Assembly (NCBI RefSeq): GCF_000426485.1
Contig: NZ_KE384529.1
Location: 758,422-822,421 of the forward strand
Direction of reading: 5' to 3'
Length of the DNA stretch: 64,000 nt
Source of the DNA: Indolivaga capnocytophagoides DSM 22835
GTDB taxonomy: Bacteria; Bacteroidota; Bacteroidia; Bacteroidales; Dysgonomonadaceae
The notes beneath the pieces are model-generated. The model made no database searches and had not been told where the DNA came from. It worked only from the letters and a program-made list of their open reading frames with translations. This document shows positions 1 to 7,721 of the stretch, piece by piece. Made by a program: the position numbers and the translations under genes. Every line of letters starts with the position of its first letter. Positions within the stretch are counted from its first letter, which is position 1.

Positions 1-55
1 TATTTTCCATAAATCATATCTTTAAAGACAAAAGTAATAAAAAGCCGCGATATAC

Positions 56-721
56 TTATTGATTCTGAACAGAACCAACGCACTTGGATTTCAGCATCTG
101 CAAAAATTCTTCACCCCAATGAGGAGTAATTGAATTACGATCTTCTGTTTTATACAATTCCTCGGCTTTCGACAATTCGGCACACAAATCTTTTCCTTGT
201 TGCATGAAGGCGGGTAGATTAGTTTTGAAGAAAGCCAGTAAAAACAAAGGACGAGGATTCTGCTCATTTTGGGCTATAGCCTCTTTATAAAAAGAAATTA
301 CCTGCCCGAAATATTTTGCACCATTGGTTTGCGGATCCAGAGATATAAAAGCTGTATAATAATATCCCCATAAGGTATTAATTTCCGATTTGTCTATATC
401 CTGAAACTTGTCCAGTCCTGACAATTTTTCTTTTGCCTCATCTAATAATATAGCGTTTCCATCTGCTTTCGGGTTCATATATACACTCTGAATATTGCAG
501 AATGCAGAATAATAAACAGGCAGCCATTCTTTTGTATACTTAGATGCTATACGATCGAACTGATTTTTTTGCTGTCTGAGCAATGGAACAGTATAACTCG
601 AATCTAACTTAGCCACAGTTTTCGTCATGGCTTGCACATAAACAGCATCTGCTGTTTGAGCCGAAACAAAACCATAACAGATAGTAAAAGATAAAGAAAT
701 AATGATCATTAAGGTTTTCAT
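56..721 (-). CDS. Small secreted protein paired with TonB-dependent receptor
   Basis: A 221-residue exported protein. Residues 1-22 form a signal peptide ending in SAQ, and the rest is helical with TPR-like spacing (paired helices around residues 30-80 and 125-205). It lies 34 bp downstream of the TonB-dependent receptor gene on the same strand, so the two are probably co-transcribed. Small helical periplasmic proteins are often found beside such receptors in Bacteroidota, but I cannot name the family or substrate. No cysteine lipobox is visible, so it is likely soluble in the periplasm. Function unknown; the gene itself is secure from its length, signal peptide and operon position. Confidence 0.8.
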   Translation of the reverse strand: MKTLMIIISLSFTICYGFVSAQTADAVYVQAMTKTVAKLDSSYTVPLLRQQKNQFDRIASKYTKEWLPVYYSAFCNIQSVYMNPKADGNAILLDEAKEKLSGLDKFQDIDKSEINTLWGYYYTAFISLDPQTNGAKYFGQVISFYKEAIAQNEQNPRPLFLLAFFKTNLPAFMQQGKDLCAELSKAEELYKTEDRNSITPHWGEEFLQMLKSKCVGSVQNQ

Positions 722-755
722 AATACATATATTTTAATTGTTTATATTTTGAGTT

Positions 756-2900
756 TTAGAAATTGGATGGATTATAAGCGTCTTTCCCTCCTATTGTCAG
801 AAAAAATCCGACCAGAAAGAATTGATTTTGATAAGGTACCTTTGCTATACGATCAAATTTCCCATTCCTATTTTCTTGTGCCGAATATTGGTAACCATAC
901 ACATTAGTTCGGTTCAGAATATTAGAGACCGATGTATAAACAATAAATCGGGGATGCAATAAAAACGTAGCACAAAGGTCTAAAGCGTAATAAGGCTTTG
1001 TTTCGGCATTCATTACTCCGCTTTTGTTCGGATCATGATAGGGACGCCCGCTTGCAAACCTATTAGTGACACCCAAAAAGGTTTTGTATTGAAATAAATC
1101 ATATTTTAAGACTACCGCTGCATTATGTTTAGTTGAATAAGTAGGCGATACCATTTCATTATAATCACTATACATCCGTTTCGAATTATTGTAAGAATAT
1201 GAAATCATATACTCCCACCTTTTCAGAAATTTGCGATCATTGACGAAAACATCAATACCATTACTAAACCCCTTTCCTCCTGACTGATACCGATAATTAT
1301 TTCCTGTAGTAAGATTATCATAATTTTTATGATACAACTCAATTCTGAAAGTACGTGCACCATCCCGATAATACGCACCGGCTACAAATTGCTCGCATTC
1401 CGTCGCATCTAACTTGTGATTAAATAATAAATAATCCTTATCCGCTAATTGCTGATATTTACCATAAGCTGCTAATAATGTCAATCCATTTGACTCATAG
1501 TTAAGAGCTACTCGAGGTAAAATATTCCATGACTTATTAATAGAAGTATATTCACCACGTACCGAAGCATTTACATAAAAGTTTGATGTTATAATAAAAT
1601 CATTCGACACATATGCTCCTGTAATTGTATGATTCATATTATCTTTAAATAAAGTAGTATCCCGATACGAAAAATCGTACTTATTAATGAAAGTTTCGAT
1701 ACCGCCTTCGAGTTTATATAAAGAACTGAAACGTTTTCCCAGTTTTGATTTCAGATGTATTTCCGACTCTTTTATGCCTACTTTGTCATAAGCCACACGT
1801 CCTCCTTTAATAGTCTGGTTATTATACGAGAAAGCCCCTCCTATAAAAAAATTTATTCCGTCGTCAGTTCTGGTTTTAAGTGTCGAATTCAAATATAAAT
1901 TGTCTTCATTCATATTTAAATCCCGCTTCGAATCCGAAAAAGCGTCTTTTTCCAACATATTAAATGTCGTTTTCGCATACGTAGCATATGTCTTCAAGGT
2001 CGTATATTTGCCTAATGAAAAGCGAAACTGATTTTGTCCTGCAAAAGAACGATAAGGCTTAGTCCATCTGTTATTTCGTTCCTTCGGATAAAACACATCA
2101 TTGTATGGTCCCATATCCGTATAGTCGAAATTAAAAGAAGTCGATGCATCTTTCCAAGCCTTAGTACCACCCGAACCTAGTCCAACAGTCAGTATCTGGG
2201 CTCCTATTTTAGTATCTAAACTTTTATCTTTTGTAGTAAGAGGTAATACGCTCGATAATCCCTGAGAATATTCGGAAGAATATGCACCTTGTTCAAAACT
2301 CATACCTTCGAAAAGAAATGGAGAATAACGTGACCTTGACGATACATTTTCGGGCATAGTCGTATATGCATTCATTACATGCATACCATCTATATAAGTC
2401 TGTGATTCGCGGCTATCTCCTCCCCTTACCAGAAGTTTACCGTCTGTCCCTGAAACCTGAACTCCAGAAAGCATTCCCAGTGATTTAAACAAGTCTCCCT
2501 CCGAACCGGCAACAGTTACAAGTTCTACAGCATTCTTCTGTTCCATGCTGGAACCTCCTTTCAATCGAAAACCTCCTGAAGATATTGTGACTTCCTTCAA
2601 TGCTTGTATACTCTGTTTTAGAATAATATGAAGCGAATCTTTATAGGGTAAGCTTATCGTCTGCTTATATTCATCATACCCAAGCATGGTCACTTTTAAT
2701 ACAACAGTTCCTTTTTCGGATGTTTCAAGAGCAAATTTTCCATCCTCCTCGGAAGTCGTACCATCTATTGTTCCTTCGATAGAGATATTCGCATATGCAA
2801 ACGGACTGTTATGTGCATCAGTCACAATCCCTTTAATCATCATCTGAGGATATAGACTTAAAGAAACTAACATTAAAATTATCAATATTATATTTTTCAT
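756..2900 (-). CDS. TonB-dependent receptor with carboxypeptidase-like regulatory domain
   Basis: A 714-residue outer-membrane receptor importing an unknown ligand with TonB energy. Residues 1-19 are a signal peptide. Residues about 22-105 form a CarboxypepD_reg-like beta-sandwich (IKGIVTDAHNSPFAYANISI, then DGKFAL and VTMLGYDE), followed by the plug (about 115-220, with VSGTDGKLLVRGGDSRE) and a beta-barrel to the C-terminus, which ends in Phe as barrel proteins usually do. It is shorter than SusC-type receptors (about 1000 residues) and has no SusD partner, so a siderophore, metal or cofactor ligand is more likely than a glycan. A TATATTTG promoter box lies just upstream on the same strand. 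The gene for a small exported protein follows it. Confidence 0.93.
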   Translation of the reverse strand: MKNIILIILMLVSLSLYPQMMIKGIVTDAHNSPFAYANISIEGTIDGTTSEEDGKFALETSEKGTVVLKVTMLGYDEYKQTISLPYKDSLHIILKQSIQALKEVTISSGGFRLKGGSSMEQKNAVELVTVAGSEGDLFKSLGMLSGVQVSGTDGKLLVRGGDSRESQTYIDGMHVMNAYTTMPENVSSRSRYSPFLFEGMSFEQGAYSSEYSQGLSSVLPLTTKDKSLDTKIGAQILTVGLGSGGTKAWKDASTSFNFDYTDMGPYNDVFYPKERNNRWTKPYRSFAGQNQFRFSLGKYTTLKTYATYAKTTFNMLEKDAFSDSKRDLNMNEDNLYLNSTLKTRTDDGINFFIGGAFSYNNQTIKGGRVAYDKVGIKESEIHLKSKLGKRFSSLYKLEGGIETFINKYDFSYRDTTLFKDNMNHTITGAYVSNDFIITSNFYVNASVRGEYTSINKSWNILPRVALNYESNGLTLLAAYGKYQQLADKDYLLFNHKLDATECEQFVAGAYYRDGARTFRIELYHKNYDNLTTGNNYRYQSGGKGFSNGIDVFVNDRKFLKRWEYMISYSYNNSKRMYSDYNEMVSPTYSTKHNAAVVLKYDLFQYKTFLGVTNRFASGRPYHDPNKSGVMNAETKPYYALDLCATFLLHPRFIVYTSVSNILNRTNVYGYQYSAQENRNGKFDRIAKVPYQNQFFLVGFFLTIGGKDAYNPSNF

Positions 2901-2916
2901 TTCTTCTATTTTTCGA

Positions 2917-2924
2917 CAAATATA
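2917..2924 (-). promoter_or_regulatory. -7 promoter box of TonB receptor operon
   Basis: On the minus strand this reads TATATTTG, matching the Bacteroidota -7 consensus TAnnTTTG, 17 bp before the receptor start codon. The leader would be very short. No firm -33 TTTG box was identified. Confidence 0.5.
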
Positions 2925-3013
2925 AATTAGTTTATAATATAAACCAAATCATATTATAAATAATTTTATTTTGTATAATTTAAATGTTTTTGATTTTATC
3001 TATAACTAAAAAG

Positions 3014-3589
3014 ATGAACAAGAATATTATTACAGGAATAGAAAAACATACGGGATATAACACCGGAGGTATTTCGAACATCTTTCTGCTGGATATTCGG
3101 AGTTTTATAGCTTATCGTTTCACCGATGACATGCTGTTTGATGAATGTTTTGTTGAATCGGTCAGAATCTCTGATTACAACTACATGGAAGTTGAAACCA
3201 TAGAATCTTCGAAATTTCAAGAATCGATGGATAATGGCATCTATAAACAACAGCTAACCACTTTTGTCCGAAAATTAGAAGCAGCTAAAACTTCGAATTT
3301 ACTGAAAACCAACACAACAAAATATTTAGTTATGTTCAAAACTTACGAGAACAAATATTTTTGCTTTGGTTCAGATGGAGGAGCCACAGTTTCTTTTTCT
3401 CAGATATCAGGAGAAATCGGCGGGTCATCGGGCTATAACCTCACGATCAACAAAAGCTCAGTATATCCTCTTTTTCAGATCAACTTCAACAATAGAATTA
3501 TAGAATCACTATTGACAACCGAAAACAATCAACTAATCACAACCGAAGACAATTACTTCATACCAATATTAGAATTATGGAAAAAATAA
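3014..3589 (+). CDS. Phage tail-region protein, unknown function
   Basis: A 191-residue protein with no signal peptide. An in-frame ATG lies 30 bp further upstream, but the ATG at 3014 (MNKNIITGIE) is preferred because the upstream codons form an odd extension. The C-terminal half contains GSDGGATVSFSQISGEIGG, a Gly/Ser-rich stretch typical of virion structural proteins. It overlaps the following fibre gene by 13 bp, which ties it to the phage cassette 3014-7426. It may be a tail or baseplate protein; I cannot assign a named family. It is the first gene of the cassette and has no phage gene upstream in this window. Confidence 0.7.
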   Translation: MNKNIITGIEKHTGYNTGGISNIFLLDIRSFIAYRFTDDMLFDECFVESVRISDYNYMEVETIESSKFQESMDNGIYKQQLTTFVRKLEAAKTSNLLKTNTTKYLVMFKTYENKYFCFGSDGGATVSFSQISGEIGGSSGYNLTINKSSVYPLFQINFNNRIIESLLTTENNQLITTEDNYFIPILELWKK

Positions 3590-6183
3590 ACAAAAAGAAA
3601 GTTTCGCAATTACCCGAAGCAACAACAATCGACGGATTTTATGCACTTGGCACAGATAACAATAATAACTCAGTCAGGGTATCAGTTGATCTTCTGAAAG
3701 GGAATAAAGGCGAACAAGGAGAGAAAGGCGAGCCCGGTAAAGATGGAACAAGCGGAGGTATCCAGATTGTATCGGATGGACAAACCATCTCTAATGATGG
3801 CAAATACCTCATAATATCAGAAGGCACAATCACCCTATCAACCAAAGTCGATAATATCTCAGAATCAGCATTAAGCATTGTCGGAGCACTGCTGCCCAAT
3901 GGAACATTCAATACAACATCAGGATATTGGCATACACCTATAACAGCTATTCCGGCAGGAAAAACAAAAATGCAGGTTGTACCTTTGCCTGACAATTTGG
4001 GTGGTAGGTCACTGGCATTTTATACAAGTACCGGAGGATTTATATCTACGATACCCAATACAGTCGCAGACACACCCGTATTAGTAGATATACCTAGCAA
4101 TGCAACACAATATGCACTTTGCCGGGCTTCATCCCGTGAATACTTTGCCGGATTTGTATCAGACGGAACACAGACCTACACCAATACAGACAAGATAGTA
4201 TCAATTAAAATAATTAATGGTGCAGCTCAGATAAACGAGCTTCGTGACCTTATAGATTATGATAAATTGCAGATGCTATCCAATAATGACACTATACAAA
4301 TGGATGGACAATATCTGTTTCTTGAAAATGGTAATGCGAAATTTATAAACGAAGTTGACGGAATTGCCTTTGAGAAAATATATCCTAGAAGTGACATCTC
4401 AATAGCGGGATATATATCAGATACAGGCACTTTCGTATCAAATAGTCTCTATTCAAGAACCGACAAGTTAAGTATACCTACAGGTGCGTCAGAGATAGAG
4501 TTATATTCCAATGGTAATGCTTCTCTTGCTAAGGTTCTGGCATTTTATGATGGTGCAGGTGCATTTATCTCATCCCCTCCAAACGTAGGAGCTGAGACAC
4601 TGGTCACCATACCTATACCTGCCGGAGCTAAGATGTATGCAGTTTGTCAGGGTAATGCCATGACTACAGGATATACAATAAGAGCTTATACTGAGGTGAA
4701 TGTACCATCAAGCGCACTATCCGTCAGTTCTTCTTATATTAATTATGACGGGCAATTTTTACCCTCCAGCTATGGTTATGTAAGAAGTCCTTTAACTGAT
4801 ATTCCGAATGGAGCATCTGAATTTAAGGTAACTTCTTTTGATGATGGCACTTCGGCTAGAGTTTTAGCGTTTTACGATATTAACGATGTGTTCATATCTG
4901 CTCCGGATAACACAACTGCCGAAGCATTACTTATAGTAAAAAGACCTTCGAATGCAGCTAAATATGCGTTGTGCAGGAGAACCTCGGTTGCTACGTTCCA
5001 ATGCACTATAAAAATAATGGGAACTAAATATGAACTAACCAACAAAGATCAGATATGTCTTGTAACAAAAAAAGGGGACGTTGTTTCAAAGAAAGTATTA
5101 CGTGATTTTTCTAAACTCTCAATAGATATACCTAAAAGACCTAAAGCGTTTTTGAAGGATTTTAAACTCAATAATTCTGCCATAACGACCAATACAGTCA
5201 ATGTTGTAGGTCGTGGTATTGACACAGCATCCCAGTTAACGTATAAAGCCTATATGTCTACTGAGAATCTAGCTTTTGATGTACTATTCAAAGCTAATTC
5301 CGATTCCAGTATTCGTATTGGCAGGTCTGAGGGTGGATCTTTTAAATTGAAAGGGAATACCCTCACAGTATACACCTATCAAAATGTTCTATTTGATACA
5401 CAGACACTTCCTTTTTCTATAGTTTCGGGTAATAGCTATACTGTTACTTTAGATAAGCCGGATGCTCTTAATTTGAGATTCACCCTGTCTTCTGACACTG
5501 GAGATACTTTTACAATTAATTATGATAAACTTACCGCATCAGGCACAACAACATCTTGGGGTGTTCCATTCTTTGGTGTTGTATCCGGAGATGTCACAGT
5601 GAGAAATGCTGTTCTATCCTTCAAATATGACTACAATACTATTGTAAGCATTTTTGGAGATTCTTATATTGAGGGTAACAGTCTTCTCACTTCGGGCGGT
5701 GTTTACAATAAGTGGAGTAGTTTATTGGCAGACGAAACAGGAACCTCTTTTGTACACATATCCGGTAAAGGAGGTGAATTAGCCAACGCAGCTTTCGTTA
5801 GTCGTTTTAAAATTGAGAATAGTTTATTTAAGTCTCCTTATGTATTTCTGGCACTAGGAACCAACCACAGCAGCCTTTCTTCATATACTCCATACATGCA
5901 GCAATTGATAGATGAATGTAAGGATAATAATCAAATACCGATACTACAAACCATCCCTCCACGTCAAGGTATAAATTATGACAATGTAACTAAAGCTATA
6001 AACGACTGGGTAAAAGCATCGGGTGAACTGTATGTTGATTTTTCATCTGCACTCACCAAACCGGATAATGAGACATTATGGAAAAGTGGCTATGTAATGT
6101 CTGATGGCGTGCATCCGACCGTTGTCGGACATGCAGCTATGTTCGAACAGGTGAAAAGGGATTTGAATTTTTTAATCGGCTAA
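3577..6183 (+). CDS. Phage fibre with collagen-like segment and C-terminal SGNH hydrolase
   Basis: An 868-residue protein with three visible parts. Residues about 45-60 carry a short collagen-like Gly-X-Y run (GEQGEKGEPGKDG). Residues about 65-500 contain three similar modules of 130-150 residues, each with an xLAFYxxxGxFIS core followed by a YALCR-like or YAVCQ segment. Residues about 685-868 form an SGNH/GDSL hydrolase: GDSYIEG (block I), a Gly in the GKGGE region (block II), GTNH (block III) and DGVHP (block V, Asp-x-x-His). The protein is probably a trimeric receptor-binding fibre whose esterase domain deacylates surface polysaccharide. It overlaps its upstream neighbour by 13 bp. Module similarity was seen by eye. 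Confidence 0.85.
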   Translation: MEKINKKKVSQLPEATTIDGFYALGTDNNNNSVRVSVDLLKGNKGEQGEKGEPGKDGTSGGIQIVSDGQTISNDGKYLIISEGTITLSTKVDNISESALSIVGALLPNGTFNTTSGYWHTPITAIPAGKTKMQVVPLPDNLGGRSLAFYTSTGGFISTIPNTVADTPVLVDIPSNATQYALCRASSREYFAGFVSDGTQTYTNTDKIVSIKIINGAAQINELRDLIDYDKLQMLSNNDTIQMDGQYLFLENGNAKFINEVDGIAFEKIYPRSDISIAGYISDTGTFVSNSLYSRTDKLSIPTGASEIELYSNGNASLAKVLAFYDGAGAFISSPPNVGAETLVTIPIPAGAKMYAVCQGNAMTTGYTIRAYTEVNVPSSALSVSSSYINYDGQFLPSSYGYVRSPLTDIPNGASEFKVTSFDDGTSARVLAFYDINDVFISAPDNTTAEALLIVKRPSNAAKYALCRRTSVATFQCTIKIMGTKYELTNKDQICLVTKKGDVVSKKVLRDFSKLSIDIPKRPKAFLKDFKLNNSAITTNTVNVVGRGIDTASQLTYKAYMSTENLAFDVLFKANSDSSIRIGRSEGGSFKLKGNTLTVYTYQNVLFDTQTLPFSIVSGNSYTVTLDKPDALNLRFTLSSDTGDTFTINYDKLTASGTTTSWGVPFFGVVSGDVTVRNAVLSFKYDYNTIVSIFGDSYIEGNSLLTSGGVYNKWSSLLADETGTSFVHISGKGGELANAAFVSRFKIENSLFKSPYVFLALGTNHSSLSSYTPYMQQLIDECKDNNQIPILQTIPPRQGINYDNVTKAINDWVKASGELYVDFSSALTKPDNETLWKSGYVMSDGVHPTVVGHAAMFEQVKRDLNFLIG

Positions 6184-6207
6184 TATACCTAAAATAAAAA
6201 AACAACT

Positions 6208-6501
6208 ATGACCGAATTTTTATCAACATACTTAGAACCGATTTTGGCTTTTGTATCAGGCGGAGGGCTGTTTACTTTAGTTTCTATGAAATATAGCAAA
6301 AAACAAGCAGAAGCCAATGCCATGAAGGCTGTACAGGAAGTATATCAAAGCACCATAAAAGATTTGCGAGACACCAACGATTACTTAAAAGCTGAAATAT
6401 CAACTCTCCGTGAAACAGTATCCCAAAACACAAAAGATATTTCTCAGCTACAGCGATACAAATGTACTGTACTAGAATGCAGCTTACGCAAAACCGAATA
6501 A
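6208..6501 (+). CDS. Membrane-anchored coiled-coil phage protein (holin-region)
   Basis: A 97-residue protein with one hydrophobic segment (about residues 9-28) followed by a long charged coiled coil (about 30-80). It sits between the fibre gene and the endolysin, and its stop codon overlaps the endolysin start (TAATG). This place in the lysis cassette suggests a holin or holin accessory. A single N-terminal membrane segment with a cytoplasmic coiled coil is compatible with a small holin-like protein, but no diagnostic motif is present. The role is inferred from context. Confidence 0.72.
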   Translation: MTEFLSTYLEPILAFVSGGGLFTLVSMKYSKKQAEANAMKAVQEVYQSTIKDLRDTNDYLKAEISTLRETVSQNTKDISQLQRYKCTVLECSLRKTE

Positions 6502-7034
6502 TGATGAAAATAACAAACGAACAATTAAAGCAAATCTACACATATTCTACACAAGCAAACAGGGATAAATATTTGCCATATATCAATCAGTTTTCTTCTG
6601 AATACAATATGGACACATACGAAGCCATGTGTGCCTTTCTCGCTCAGATCGGACATGAATCCGGTCAGTTGAGATATGTAGAAGAAATAGCTTCCGGGCA
6701 AGCTTACGAAAATCGTAAAGATCTCGGGAATATATATAAAGGAGATGGAATTATGTATAAAGGGCGTGGACTTATACAAATAACAGGACGTGCCAATTAT
6801 ACATCTTTATCGAAAAACCTGAAAATCGATTTCATAACCAATCCTTATTTATTAAAAGAACCGCTATATGCTGTACTCTCGGCGTTTTGGTACTGGGATA
6901 AACGAAAACTTAACAAATATTCGACATTGAATGAAACCGATTTTATCACCCTGACTAAAAGAATAAACGGCGGTCTTAACGGTTACAAAGACCGCTTTCG
7001 AATATGGAATCTAGCAAAACAAATTTTACAATGA
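6501..7034 (+). CDS. GH19 chitinase-type phage endolysin
   Basis: A 177-residue peptidoglycan hydrolase of the glycoside hydrolase family 19 fold, used by many phages to break the host wall. IGHESGQLRYVEE carries the expected catalytic Glu, and GRGLIQITGRANY is the family's signature core. RINGGLNGYKDR near the C-terminus matches the conserved NGG region. There is no signal peptide, so export needs a holin. The start at 6501 overlaps the preceding stop by one base; an ATG at 6504 is equally possible. The C-terminal TGA overlaps the next gene's ATG (ATGA), giving a tightly coupled lysis operon. Confidence 0.9.
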   Translation: MMKITNEQLKQIYTYSTQANRDKYLPYINQFSSEYNMDTYEAMCAFLAQIGHESGQLRYVEEIASGQAYENRKDLGNIYKGDGIMYKGRGLIQITGRANYTSLSKNLKIDFITNPYLLKEPLYAVLSAFWYWDKRKLNKYSTLNETDFITLTKRINGGLNGYKDRFRIWNLAKQILQ

Positions 7035-7426
7035 ACAAAATAACAATCAAACTAATATCGATCTGCATTATATTGACCTTTCCGGCATGTAAAAGTAACA
7101 AAACTTATGTACCTGTAGAAAGCAGCAGAACCGAATATATAAATACGATACAACGAGATTCAGTACATTTGTACGACTCCGTATTTATTAAAGAAAAGAA
7201 TGACTCTGTATTCTACTCTAAATATAAATTCCTGTACCGCAATAAATTTATAACAGACACCATTATTAAGTCCGACTCAATACGTGTCCCCTATCCAGTA
7301 ATACAAACTGTCGAGATCAATAAGCTGACTTGGTATCAGAAAGCCTGTATATGGGTTATAGGGATCATTCTTGGAGGACTGTTATTCTACTTATTTTTCA
7401 AATACAGGAAACTATTCACAAAGTAA
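7031..7426 (+). CDS. Probable unimolecular spanin (lipoprotein with C-terminal TM)
   Basis: A 131-residue protein. The N-terminus is a lipoprotein signal with lipobox FPAC (mature Cys near residue 20). The centre is hydrophilic, rich in beta-prone and Ser/Asp/Tyr residues. Near the C-terminus (about 100-122) lies one transmembrane helix (ACIWVIGIILGGLLFYLFF), followed by a short basic tail. An outer-membrane lipid anchor and an inner-membrane C-terminal helix in one chain are the defining architecture of u-spanins such as phage T1 gp11. It follows the GH19 endolysin with an ATGA overlap, the usual spanin position. No sequence similarity to known spanins was tested. An upstream in-frame start at 7004 is less likely because it would destroy the signal peptide. 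Confidence 0.75.
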   Translation: MNKITIKLISICIILTFPACKSNKTYVPVESSRTEYINTIQRDSVHLYDSVFIKEKNDSVFYSKYKFLYRNKFITDTIIKSDSIRVPYPVIQTVEINKLTWYQKACIWVIGIILGGLLFYLFFKYRKLFTK

Positions 7427-7444
7427 AGAGTCTAAAAATTAAGT

Positions 7445-7538
7445 ATATAAGCAATAGAAAGCATTTAATGATATACTTTTAGTTTATAACAGACCTTGGT
7501 TGTTAAATTATTAAAGCAATAAATAGATCTGAAACCTT
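7445..7538 (-). repeat. Dispersed intergenic element, full-length copy 1
   Basis: On the minus strand this runs from a degenerate palindrome (GGTTTCAGATC) to the other terminal motif. On the plus strand it reads GCATTTAATGATATACTTTT, then GTTTATAACAGACC and a T/A-rich tail. It aligns along its whole length with the copies at 13154, 21378 and 58508. Confidence 0.75.
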
Positions 7539-7540
7539 AA

Positions 7541-7569
7541 ATAGCCGTTTATCCAAAGTAAGCGGCTAT
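7541..7569. other. GC hairpin followed by A-tract
   Basis: ATAGCCG pairs with CGGCTAT (7563-7569), and ten A residues follow on the plus strand. It lies between the phage cassette and the antiporter gene. It has no T-tract in a useful orientation, so it is not a standard terminator on either strand. Confidence 0.4.
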
Positions 7570-7660
7570 TAAAAAAAAAACACAATAAATAACAAATAGC
7601 TTTGAGACCTTATTTCTAGCTGTTTGCTATAATTAATTCGATTTTTCGTCTTTTTTTCGT

Positions 7661-7668
7661 TATATTTG
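7661..7668 (+). promoter_or_regulatory. -7 promoter box of antiporter gene
   Basis: TATATTTG matches the Bacteroidota -7 consensus TAnnTTTG, 53 bp upstream of the antiporter start. It separates transcription of the antiporter from the phage lysis cassette. Confidence 0.55.
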
Positions 7669-7721
7669 CCAAAAAGCGATTCTGCTTTAATCAAACTGTC
7701 AAAAAAAATAAAACAAATTAT

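Noticed and set aside
2984-3013. Upstream ATG for the first phage gene
   Set aside because: It adds ten residues unlike the rest; the ATG at 3014 gives a cleaner start.
7541-7580. Terminator for the lysis cassette
   Set aside because: The hairpin is real, but it is followed by A residues on the plus strand, not T residues, so it is listed only as a hairpin.
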